Position numbers and translations under genes: made by a program. Positions 18,115 through 25,636 of a stretch of 64,000 nt of DNA are shown piece after piece. The notes below the pieces were generated by a model. It was given only the letters and a program-made list of their open reading frames with translations, made no database searches and was not told where the DNA came from. Each line of letters opens with the position of its first letter. Within the stretch, counting starts at the first letter, position 1. This DNA is from Gammaproteobacteria bacterium (lineage in GTDB: Bacteria; Pseudomonadota; Gammaproteobacteria; Arenicellales; CAJQKF01): the NCBI GenBank assembly GCA_030429665.1, contig JAUIEZ010000002.1, positions 1-64,000 on the forward strand, written 5' to 3'.

Positions 18115-19578
18115 TTATTCGTCGACGATCGCGGCGACGGCTGCCGCCGCATCGGCGTTGGATTCGTAAACGTCGCAGCCGATTGACGCCAGCGCTTCCC
18201 ATTGCGCTTCATAGCCCTGTGGGTCGCGTGAAGCGCCAACGAACGATACGAGGACGCGAACGTTCTCGTGGGAATCCAGCAACTTCTTCAGCGGCGCAAC
18301 GACGGCGCCGGCGGGATCGAGATCGGCGCCGTGGCCGAGCACGATGTCGAGAAGCAGGGTACGCGCCGCGGGTCGCTGTGCCAACGCCTCGATCATCTCG
18401 CGCCGAAGCGTCGAATCGATCATGGGATGAGGACGACCGACGGTCATTCGATCATCGCCCAGGTCGAGTACGAGGTGCCGATCGAAAGAGGCGATCGCGC
18501 CGGGTGTCGGCGAGTCAAAAACAGACAAATCGGCAACCGGGCCGATCTTGGCGCCGATGATCGTACTGGCTTCGGCGGCCAGCGTTCCACCGCTGAACAA
18601 TCCGACCAGTTGACCGCCGGTACGGCTTCCGCCGGCGAGTTCCACCCGCGGTGGCGCGAACGCCGTCCCACGGGCCGCCGCCACCTCGCGAGCCGCATGG
18701 GTCAGGTTGGTGTCCGCGACACCCAGAAGCGCGAAGGTGACCGGCGTTTTCATTGCCTTCACGAATTGCCCGAGCCTTGCGGCCGTGGCTGGACCCGGCT
18801 GCTTCGAGATGATGACGATATGCGCGGTATCGGGGTCTGCGTCGAGTAGCCTGAGCGCGGCAAACGTGGACACGCCGCCGATATCGTCGGTCATGTCCCG
18901 TCCACCGACGCCGACGATTTGCCCGATCCCGATACCGCGCGCGTCCAACAGGCACGCCAGGTGTTGCGCGCCAGTGCCCGAGGCAGCAACCACAGCGACA
19001 TCGCCGGAGACAAGCTCGTTGCAGAACCCCAGCGCGGTGCCGCCCAATCGCGCGGTGCCGCAGTCGGGGCCCATGACGAGCAGGTCGCGGGACGCGGCGA
19101 ACGCCTTCAGACGACGTTCTTCCTCGATGGTGACCCCGTCGGAGAACACCATCACGTTCGCGCCGGCCAGCAAGACATCGACGGCCTCCGGAACGACGTG
19201 GGGTCCGGGTATCGAAATCACCGCGAGGTTGGCGCTCGCGGCGCTTACGGCACTGGACAGCGTTCGGTGAACGGGTGCGCCGCACGCGCTGACCTCGTTC
19301 CTCCCCGAGGCGGCCAGGATGTCATCCAGCTTGCCAGTCGCCGTTTCCAGGACCGCCTGCGAGGACGCGCGAATCGCGATGAACAGGTCGGATGTCGAGG
19401 CATGGTTCACGGGTGCCGGATCGAACCCCAGCTCGTCGAGCAGCGACAGGTTCAGCGGCGTGGCCATGGCCACCAGGCACTCCTGCACGCCTTCGACACG
19501 GCGTAGCTGGCTGGTGACCCGCATGAGGACGACCGAGTCGTGGTACACACCACGGCGCAGTTCAATGCGGTCAGGCAT
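18115..19578 (-). CDS. fdrA: FdrA-family protein, AllF-like carbamoyltransferase subunit
   Basis: A 487-aa FdrA protein. It resembles the alpha subunit of succinyl-CoA synthetase: an N-terminal CoA-binding-like fold, VMGPDCGTARLGGTALGF, then the second domain beginning VAVVAASGTGAQHLA and IGVGGRDM-like IVGVGGRDMTDDIGG. In E. coli FdrA (AllF) is part of oxamate carbamoyltransferase with AllG and AllH. The ATG at 19578 has GGGAG 7 bases upstream and overlaps the DUF2877 gene by 8 bp. FdrA proteins of this length are a little shorter than the E. coli one. Phosphorolytic carbamoyl transfer, coupled to carbamate kinase two genes upstream, is the likely role. Confidence 0.88.
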   Translation of the reverse strand: MPDRIELRRGVYHDSVVLMRVTSQLRRVEGVQECLVAMATPLNLSLLDELGFDPAPVNHASTSDLFIAIRASSQAVLETATGKLDDILAASGRNEVSACGAPVHRTLSSAVSAASANLAVISIPGPHVVPEAVDVLLAGANVMVFSDGVTIEEERRLKAFAASRDLLVMGPDCGTARLGGTALGFCNELVSGDVAVVAASGTGAQHLACLLDARGIGIGQIVGVGGRDMTDDIGGVSTFAALRLLDADPDTAHIVIISKQPGPATAARLGQFVKAMKTPVTFALLGVADTNLTHAAREVAAARGTAFAPPRVELAGGSRTGGQLVGLFSGGTLAAEASTIIGAKIGPVADLSVFDSPTPGAIASFDRHLVLDLGDDRMTVGRPHPMIDSTLRREMIEALAQRPAARTLLLDIVLGHGADLDPAGAVVAPLKKLLDSHENVRVLVSFVGASRDPQGYEAQWEALASIGCDVYESNADAAAAVAAIVDE

Positions 19579-20479
19579 CTTGATTCTCCCGTCTAGGTAA
19601 TGACGCCGCGGCACGCAGCGCGGCGGCGGCGCCCGTGGCAAGGTAGTAGCCGGAGTCGTGGCCGACCCGGAGCATTTCGTCCATCGCGCGTCGTATGCAA
19701 CTGCCGCGCATTGCCAACACGATGCAAGACGCCAACCGCGGCAGCATGTGGCCGTGCTCGGCGCAAGCAAGAAGTTCGGCCGAAAGCGGCGTGGTGGACT
19801 CCGTCTTCCCGTCCAGGGCGCCGCACAGCTCGCGGTGAACGTCGCGCGACCATTTGGCGATCGCCCCGCGGCCGCGACCCATTGCGCACAAGGTCGCGGT
19901 GGCGCCGGCGATCACGTCGTCGCCCGATGGCGTCGACCCGGTACCCAGGCCGACCATGCTTTCGACGGCGACGCATAGGTCGGCTCGTGGCCAGCGCCGT
20001 AGCGACCGGGCGAATACATCCACCCGGCGCTCCACGATGCCGGACGCGTGCGGGCGTTCGTGGCCGTCGAGGATGCGTCGCATCTCGCGCGCGGCAAACG
20101 CCAGCGAGGCCGCCAGCGAGGGAATAACGGGGCGATCGTCGCGGAACCGGCGAATCCGCAACCGGCAACCATCGTAATCGACACGTCCGTCGCCTATGAA
20201 CAGCTTCGCCGAGGTGTTCAGATCCGAAACGATCAACGGCGGCACCGTGATACCGATGGGCAGATCCAGGCCGCCGGCCGCCTCCACCGCGACGACCCGG
20301 TGCGACCCGCCAACCAGGAAGTAGCCGTAGCGCGCCGAGCCGGCGGAAATACGCTTCAGCGGCCGCGGGGCGCCGTCGACGATCGGTTTCAGCCACGCGC
20401 TCGCCGTTACCTCGAGCGGCGACCGATACCGGTCGGCGCAGGCCGTCAGTAACGCCCTTCTTGGTGCAACCGAGTTCAT
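19571..20479 (-). CDS. DUF2877 protein, AllH-like carbamoyltransferase subunit
   Basis: A 302-aa DUF2877 protein, related to E. coli AllH (YlbF). The family hallmark VGLGTGSTPSGDDVIAGA is present, along with GGLDLPIGITVPPLIVSD in the first half. AllH is the third subunit needed for oxamate carbamoyltransferase. The ATG at 20479 overlaps the carbamate kinase stop as ATGA, so the two are translationally coupled, and the gene overlaps fdrA by 8 bp at its other end. This tight packing of kinase, DUF2877, FdrA and DUF1116 argues that the four act in one pathway. Confidence 0.87.
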   Translation of the reverse strand: MNSVAPRRALLTACADRYRSPLEVTASAWLKPIVDGAPRPLKRISAGSARYGYFLVGGSHRVVAVEAAGGLDLPIGITVPPLIVSDLNTSAKLFIGDGRVDYDGCRLRIRRFRDDRPVIPSLAASLAFAAREMRRILDGHERPHASGIVERRVDVFARSLRRWPRADLCVAVESMVGLGTGSTPSGDDVIAGATATLCAMGRGRGAIAKWSRDVHRELCGALDGKTESTTPLSAELLACAEHGHMLPRLASCIVLAMRGSCIRRAMDEMLRVGHDSGYYLATGAAAALRAAASLPRRENQDA

Positions 20480-21426
20480 GCCGGGTCCGCCACCACGCTG
20501 GTTCCAGAACGTCCTTCGATGACCCGGCGAACCTGCTTCAGGTTTCCGATGGCCGCCGACTCGCCGGTCAGCCGGACGAATTCTATGGCGGCGCTGACCT
20601 TCGCATCCATGCTGCCGCTGCCAAACTGGCCGGATTCGAGATAACGACCCATCTCGGAAACGCTTACACGGTCGAGAAAACGTTGCTTGTCGGTACCGAA
20701 ATCCAACGCGACACCGTCCACGTCGGTGAGAATGACGAGCCGCCGTGCCTTTACCAGTTTCGCCAACAGTACCGCTGTCCTGTCCTTGTCGATGACCGCG
20801 TCCGCCCCGACAAGCTCGCCGTCGCGTTCGACGACAGGTATGCCGCCGCCACCGCAGGCGACGACGATCCCGCCAACATCGGTCACCATCGCGATCGTGT
20901 CGGTGTCGACGATCTCGACCGGTCGCGGCGACGGCACCACGCGTTGCCAACGCATTCTCCCCGCTGCCCGCCACGCGTGAGTGTCGGGCAGCGGTATGTC
21001 AGGCGGTGTGTCGCCGCTGACGACGAGGCCGATGGGCTTGGTGGGATTATCGAATGCTGCATCCGTCGCGTCGACGCGCACTCGCGTCAAGGCAGGCACG
21101 ACCGGAACCGAAATCCCGCGCGCCGCCAACTCCCGCTTGAGCGCCGCGGTGAGTTCCATGCCGATGGTCGCCTGCGTCTGCGCCACGCACCAATATAGCG
21201 GTACGGCCGGTACGACATCTCGGGCGAGATCGTTTTTCACCAGGAGATTTCCGACCTGTGGGCCGTTGCCGTGAATGATTACCAGCGACTGGCCCCCGGC
21301 GATAATCTCGGCGAGGACGGCGCTGGTTCGCGCGATCTGGGCGATCTGGTGCTCTGCCGTATAACCCGACGGGTCCTCCGAAGACGCCAATGCATTCCCG
21401 CCCAATGCGACGACGATGGATGACAT
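20476..21426 (-). CDS. Carbamate kinase
   Basis: A 316-aa amino-acid-kinase-family protein with all carbamate kinase signatures: VVALGGNAL at the start, VIIHGNGPQVGNLL, WCVAQTQATIGMEL, IVVACGGGGIPV, GADAVIDKDRTAVLLAK and LTDVDGVALDFG, ending in FGSGSMDAKVSAAIEF. It makes ATP and carbamate from ADP and carbamoyl phosphate; carbamate then decays to ammonia and CO2. It plays the role of AllK in E. coli allantoin fermentation. Being fused by overlap to the AllFGH-like genes, it would cash in the carbamoyl phosphate released from the ring-opened substrate. Confidence 0.95.
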   Translation of the reverse strand: MSSIVVALGGNALASSEDPSGYTAEHQIAQIARTSAVLAEIIAGGQSLVIIHGNGPQVGNLLVKNDLARDVVPAVPLYWCVAQTQATIGMELTAALKRELAARGISVPVVPALTRVRVDATDAAFDNPTKPIGLVVSGDTPPDIPLPDTHAWRAAGRMRWQRVVPSPRPVEIVDTDTIAMVTDVGGIVVACGGGGIPVVERDGELVGADAVIDKDRTAVLLAKLVKARRLVILTDVDGVALDFGTDKQRFLDRVSVSEMGRYLESGQFGSGSMDAKVSAAIEFVRLTGESAAIGNLKQVRRVIEGRSGTSVVADPA

Positions 21427-21516
21427 GGATACACGCTTCAGCCAATTGGAAGGTACAGGCGATGCACCGCGCGACGCGGTGCACTCAACGTTCGTTGACG
21501 CAGTACGTTCCGCGGC

Positions 21517-22611
21517 TTATTCGCCGAGGTCGACGATCGCGATGGTCGGACCGCCGCCCTGCGGACCCTGATGCATGGCATCCACGGAGACGAAGACCGC
21601 GGGATCGCCGATCGCCGCAGCGGCGACGCCGCCGACCGCAGCCTTGATGTGCCTGTGCCAGGAAACATCCGAGTCGTCCAGCATGATCTGGCGTCGACCG
21701 CGCAGCTGGGCGGTGCGGTCGGCCTCGCACTTCATGAAGCAGTTCACCAGCTTGTCGCCGAGGTCCGACGCCCTGGGCCGTTCCGGCAAATCGAGCCCGG
21801 CATTGCGGATGGCGTCGTAAATGCCGTCGATGTCCAACGCGTCTTTCATCACGCTATGGCCGATACGATATCGTCCGCCGGCGCCGTCCGCATTGCCCAT
21901 CAGCACGATCTGCGCGCGGTCGAGCTCGACGCCGGACGAACACGATGCGACCGACGAATACAAATCGAGATTGCGGCATATCTCATCGGCCGAGGGCATC
22001 TGGATCTCGCCGAGCGCGACCGCGATTCCCAGCCCCGTCGTACCGTTGGACACGCCCATCGACTCGTGTACTTCACAGGCCACGCGCTTGCCGCGTTGCT
22101 GCGCGTCACGCACTGCGTCCACCGTCAGCAAGGGCGTCTTCGTTTGCACGTAGTGCACGTCGCGCGGGTCGCTTATCCCCGCGTTTGCCATCGCCGCGCG
22201 AACGCCTTCGGCCACTTTCTCCACCATCTCCGGCCGACCGATATCCTCGGGCAGAATCTTCGGGCTCATGGCCTGACCGATCACCATTCGCGACTTGTCG
22301 GACGGTCCGGTCTTGTCATTGCGCGCGAAGACCGTTGCATGAGGCGTAATCACGCCGTCGCATCCTCCGGACCAAACCAGAGGCACTTCGCCTACCTCCG
22401 CTTCCGAGCGCGTGCCATGTTTCAGCAACATGCCGCGAAACGCCTGGTCCGCGAGAATGCGGGTGAAGTCGTTGACGCCGCCATTGCCCTCGGTCTTGCC
22501 GATAACGGCGACGACTTCGTCCGCGCTAAAGCGTTTCTCCTCGATACAGCGCTCGAGGCCGGAAGCATCCGCTACGCTGTTGATCACGACTTTCGCTACT
22601 TCGACTGCCAT
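21517..22611 (-). CDS. Barbiturase / cyanuric acid hydrolase family ring-opening hydrolase
   Basis: A 364-aa member of the small family that opens barbiturate or cyanurate rings and has three similar domains, each giving a Ser-Lys pair. Visible are [16 protein letters not shown] (Lys), [18 protein letters not shown] (Ser), [12 protein letters not shown] (Lys), [17 protein letters not shown] (Ser), [20 protein letters not shown] (Lys), and the diagnostic C-terminal [16 protein letters not shown]. The ATG at 22611 gives the family length. Neighbouring malonyl-CoA synthetase and decarboxylase favour barbiturase (barbiturate to 3-oxo-3-ureidopropanoate) over cyanuric acid hydrolase, whose product would lead to biuret and need no malonate module. 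It is followed 90 bp later by carbamate kinase. Confidence 0.9.
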   Translation of the reverse strand: MAVEVAKVVINSVADASGLERCIEEKRFSADEVVAVIGKTEGNGGVNDFTRILADQAFRGMLLKHGTRSEAEVGEVPLVWSGGCDGVITPHATVFARNDKTGPSDKSRMVIGQAMSPKILPEDIGRPEMVEKVAEGVRAAMANAGISDPRDVHYVQTKTPLLTVDAVRDAQQRGKRVACEVHESMGVSNGTTGLGIAVALGEIQMPSADEICRNLDLYSSVASCSSGVELDRAQIVLMGNADGAGGRYRIGHSVMKDALDIDGIYDAIRNAGLDLPERPRASDLGDKLVNCFMKCEADRTAQLRGRRQIMLDDSDVSWHRHIKAAVGGVAAAAIGDPAVFVSVDAMHQGPQGGGPTIAIVDLGE

Positions 22612-22759
22612 ATACTTGTCCCGTGGTTTGGTTGAGCGACCCGATCGTCGCCCCGACCGTTTCATTCGTGTTCTCAAAGTCCCGGTGAACGACAGGGGCC
22701 GAAACTTCGGCGCTACCATCACCTGAAAATAGTCTTACCGATGTAACGAATCGCGTCCA

Positions 22760-22782
22760 ATAGTATCGGGAAATACGACTAT
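22760..22782 (-). promoter_or_regulatory. Dyad ATAG-N15-CTAT upstream of the barbiturase gene
   Basis: AATAGT (22759-22764) and ACTATT (22778-22783) form a 6-bp inverted repeat with a 13-bp gap, and an inner GTAT/ATAC pair lies between. The ATAG-N15-CTAT core is the same as upstream of dctP and the M24 gene. It sits in a 284-bp gap before the barbiturase, where a separate promoter is likely. I cannot place the -35 and -10 boxes with confidence. Confidence 0.5.
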
Positions 22783-22895
22783 TCCCTTTTCCGATATCGA
22801 TGCCCCAAGACTCCTCGCGTATCGGGTCTTGGGACATTGCGAGAACCACGAGGCGCTCGTGATTCGAAACGTCGCTTCGACGGGTCAGCGTCGCG

Positions 22896-23912
22896 TCACG
22901 AGCCCGTCAATCCGGCTGCGACCGCGCGGGCGAAATCGGACGTCGAGGAGTTTCCGCCAATGTCGTAGGTTCTTACCTTCCCTGCCTCGAGCACCGACTC
23001 GATGCTCGCCTGCAGGCGCGCGGCGATGTCGTTTCTTCCCAGGTACTCGAGCATCATGCGAAGTGCCATCAGTGTCGCCGTCGGGTTGACCACGTCCTTG
23101 TCGGCGTACTTCGGCGCGGAGCCGTGAACGGGTTCGAACATGGCCAGGTCCCTGCCGATATTCGCGCTCGGGGTAAAGCCCAGGCCGCCGATGATGCCGC
23201 CACCCACGTCGCTCAGCACGTCGCCGTTGGCATTCTCCGCGATCACCACGTCCAGGGTGCCCGGCTTCATGACCACGCGCATCGCGCAGGCATCGATCTC
23301 CATGTCGTCGGACTCGATGTCGGCATACTCCGCGGCTATTTCGTAGAAAAGGTCCTTCATCCGGGCATCGGTATGGCGCAGGATGCTTTCCTTGTGCGTG
23401 AAAGTGACCTTGCGCCTGCCGTTCTTGCGTGCCCACTCGAACGAGAAGCGGATGATTCTTTCCATGCCTTCGTCGGTGAACACCCGCAGGTTGACATGGT
23501 GGTCGCCGTCGTCGTATCCGATACCCTTGTACAGACCCTCGGTGTTCTCCCGTATGACGACGAGATCCGCACCCGGCTGCAGGACCGACACGCCCTTCAG
23601 CGCCTTGATCGGCCGCACGTTCGCGTACAGGTGAAAACCGTACCGGATACCGGAGAGCACGACGAAATCGTGCGGCGCGCCGATGGCGCCAAACAGGACC
23701 GCGTCGCACTCGGCGATACCTTCGCGGGTCTCGTCCGGGAACGCGGCGCCGTGGCGCTTCACGGCCGCTTCACCGACATCCATGTGGCGATACTCGAATT
23801 GGAGGTCGTCGTATGCAGCGTCAATCGCGTCGAGCACGATTCTCGCCGCCTTCGTCACATCGCGACCGATGCCGTCGCCGGGAATGATCCCGATGGTTTT
23901 CTTCGTGTTCAT
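22896..23912 (-). CDS. Isocitrate/isopropylmalate dehydrogenase family protein
   Basis: A 338-aa NAD(P)-dependent beta-decarboxylating dehydrogenase. It opens with GIIPGDGIG, has YANVRPIKAL, VIRENTEGLYKG, THKESILR (catalytic Lys), an acidic metal segment in IAENANGDVLSDVGGG and MFEPVHGSAPKYADKDVVNP. These enzymes oxidise a 2-hydroxyacid with a 3-carboxylate, such as malate, tartrate, isopropylmalate or isocitrate. The variant NANGDVLSDVGGGI in place of the usual NLFGDILSD, and isolation from leu or icd genes, argue against leucine or TCA roles. Its substrate may be a hydroxy-diacid produced in this locus. It starts 31 bp after the M24 gene. Confidence 0.85.
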   Translation of the reverse strand: MNTKKTIGIIPGDGIGRDVTKAARIVLDAIDAAYDDLQFEYRHMDVGEAAVKRHGAAFPDETREGIAECDAVLFGAIGAPHDFVVLSGIRYGFHLYANVRPIKALKGVSVLQPGADLVVIRENTEGLYKGIGYDDGDHHVNLRVFTDEGMERIIRFSFEWARKNGRRKVTFTHKESILRHTDARMKDLFYEIAAEYADIESDDMEIDACAMRVVMKPGTLDVVIAENANGDVLSDVGGGIIGGLGFTPSANIGRDLAMFEPVHGSAPKYADKDVVNPTATLMALRMMLEYLGRNDIAARLQASIESVLEAGKVRTYDIGGNSSTSDFARAVAAGLTGS

Positions 23913-23943
23913 GTTTTCTTTCCGCCAAACAACACCGACTCGA

Positions 23944-25140
23944 CTACAGCGAGAAGACCTTTTTCGGTGTCTGGTGTATGCACTCGCTGACGCCCGTTTC
24001 CGTGACGATGTAATTGTCGGTAAGGATCGCCGACGCGCGCTTGCCGTTCGCAGCCGGGTGAACGGCGATGTTCATGTTGGCGGCGATCTTCATGGTTTCG
24101 CCGGGCTGGAATGACGGTCTTTCGACCATGTCGTAACCCTGCCCGTGCGCATAGACGCGCGTTTCACCCGGCAAGCCGTGATCGGCGAGAAATTCATTGT
24201 TCGCCTTGAGAATCTCGACCGGGTCCGCCCCGGGCTTGATCAGGTCGAGACTGTGCTTCTGCGCCGCGAGCGCAATCTCGTGATGCCGCTGCAGTTCGTC
24301 GGGAATGTCGCCCAGGCAGGCGATACGCGACAGGTGCGTGTAGTAGCCGGAGGCATCGTTCACCTCGATCAGGATGCCGACCTGGTCGCCCTTCTCGATG
24401 CGTCGGTTCATTGCGTGCGGAAGATTGAAGGGCAGCGGCGTCCCCGGCGGGGCGCTGGCGACGAAGACGATGTGTTGCTCGCTGCCGAGCTGCATGGCGC
24501 GGTTCCGTCCCGCCGCCGCCACCTCGAACTCGCGAACGCCGGGCGCGATGGCGTCGAAGCAGGCTTTCAACGCCTCGTCGTGCAACAGGGCGTTCTCCTT
24601 GATCCTGGCGATCTCCTCGTCGCTCTTGATGGCCTTGATCTCGTCGATCTCGTCCGTGATGTCCACGAACTCGGCGGACGAGAGCACGTTGCGGAACGTC
24701 TTGACGAATCCTGCGGTCATCGCATCTTCGTTCACCATGCAGATTCGGGCGTTGCGGTAGGGCCTCAGCTCCTCCGCCAGGAGCTCGGCATCCTGTTTCG
24801 CGGCGTAATTGAGCGAATGCATGACCGGGGTACTCATCCGTTTCTTCACGCCTCGCATCGCCCATGCCGGCGGACCGGCCAGTTCCGGATCGCTGGAGCC
24901 ATGACAGACCGTCGTCATCTCGTCTGCAGCAGGAAAGATCAACGAGACCGGATAACAGTGCATGGCGGGTTCGTCGGTAAACCACTTGACGTACCCACCG
25001 AGGTAGTCGTTGTGGTTGTGTGCCACGACGAAATCGATCTTGTGCTCGTTCATGCGATCGCGCACGGCGGCCCACCGTCTGTTCAACTCGGCAGTGGAAA
25101 TCGGTGCGACGACCTTCTCCCGCAGTAAATCACCAGTCAT
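23944..25140 (-). CDS. M24-fold (creatinase/aminopeptidase P-like) hydrolase with non-standard metal site
   Basis: A 398-aa pita-bread-fold protein: an N-terminal creatinase-like domain (HNHNDYLGGYVKWF) and a C-terminal M24 domain. In metallopeptidases the metal ligands are D, D, H, E, E. Here, by eye, the first Asp is Glu (LIEVNDASGYY), the second is His (YYTHLSR), the His of YAHGQGYDMVERP is kept, the first Glu becomes His (NIAVHPAANG) and the last Glu is kept (VTETG). It is therefore probably not an ordinary Xaa-Pro peptidase; creatinase, which cleaves a guanidino C-N bond without metal, is the nearest precedent. The true start is the ATG at 25140 with GGAAG upstream; in-frame sequence further up is not protein-like. 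Confidence 0.8.
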   Translation of the reverse strand: MTGDLLREKVVAPISTAELNRRWAAVRDRMNEHKIDFVVAHNHNDYLGGYVKWFTDEPAMHCYPVSLIFPAADEMTTVCHGSSDPELAGPPAWAMRGVKKRMSTPVMHSLNYAAKQDAELLAEELRPYRNARICMVNEDAMTAGFVKTFRNVLSSAEFVDITDEIDEIKAIKSDEEIARIKENALLHDEALKACFDAIAPGVREFEVAAAGRNRAMQLGSEQHIVFVASAPPGTPLPFNLPHAMNRRIEKGDQVGILIEVNDASGYYTHLSRIACLGDIPDELQRHHEIALAAQKHSLDLIKPGADPVEILKANNEFLADHGLPGETRVYAHGQGYDMVERPSFQPGETMKIAANMNIAVHPAANGKRASAILTDNYIVTETGVSECIHQTPKKVFSL

Positions 25141-25635
25141 TCGATATCTTCCGATCCAATTAAATTGTCGAATAAAGCTTAAAGGGGGGCCTTGAAGACA
25201 GACAAGTCGTAAAAAGCGATAGCGCCATCGCGACGGCCTATAGGGTCGTGACACCGCGTCGAGCACACGTGTCGCGCTGTCCGAATCGATACCAGGGTTC
25301 GACGCGACCGCCAAGGGCGATTCAACGTGATCGCGTGGCAACGCCGATGGCGCGACCCCCGGGGGCAGAGGCGAGCCGTTCCTGTGCGGTTCGCGTAACC
25401 GTGTCGATATCGCGCGTCGTGAACATGCATGGGTTCGCGACGACCCTCGGACGCGTTCGGGTGCGATCGGATCTTCCTCGGACCGCCGGGCGGCGAGGCG
25501 ACCTTCGCCAACTCGGTAACGGTCGACGCGATCATTCGGGCGGTGAACGGGCGATGCCTGGCGCGACTGGCCGCCACGGCGGCGATCGATGAAAAGTTCT
25601 TGTAACGAAAGTTTCGATAGTGCAATAATCGTTAC
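25141..25635. other. 495-bp divergent intergenic region
   Basis: It separates the catabolic locus from the chromate operon. At its left end are the M24 promoter and the ATAG-N15-CTAT dyad; at its right end is the chrB promoter with its inverted repeat. The middle (about 25260-25590) contains only Arg-rich, low-complexity translations with no ribosome sites, and I see no gene in it. Confidence 0.7.
25219..25241 (-). promoter_or_regulatory. Dyad ATAG-N15-CTAT upstream of the M24 gene
   Basis: ATAG (25219-25222) and CTAT (25238-25241) are 15 bp apart. The flanks AAAAA-G-CGATAG-C-GCCAT and CCTATA match the dctP site base for base in register. A weak -35-like TTGTCT lies at 25205-25200 on the minus strand, 14 bp from the dyad, exactly as at dctP. 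A shared regulator is likely. Confidence 0.6.
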
Positions 25636-25636
25636 A
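25600..25636 (+). promoter_or_regulatory. chrB promoter with overlapping operator; probable leaderless start
   Basis: TGTAACGA (25601-25608) and TCGTTACA (25629-25636) are a perfect inverted repeat, with CGAAAGTTTCG between. A -35 TTGTAA (25600-25605), an 18-bp spacer and AATAAT (25624-25629) put the transcript start at or within a base or two of the ATG at 25636. No ribosome site precedes that ATG, so the mRNA is probably leaderless. Confidence 0.6.

Noticed and set aside
21517..22611. Cyanuric acid hydrolase instead of barbiturase
   Set aside because: Sequence alone cannot exclude it, but no biuret or allophanate hydrolase is recognised nearby, whereas a complete malonate-to-acetyl-CoA module is present; treated as the less likely option.
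21571..22635. 354-aa plus-strand open frame opposite the barbiturase
   Set aside because: No domain; the opposite strand has all family motifs of the ring-opening hydrolase.
25179..25625. 148-aa minus-strand open frame in the M24-chrB gap
   Set aside because: Arg/His-rich composition with no ribosome site or recognisable domain; it overlaps the regulatory sites.
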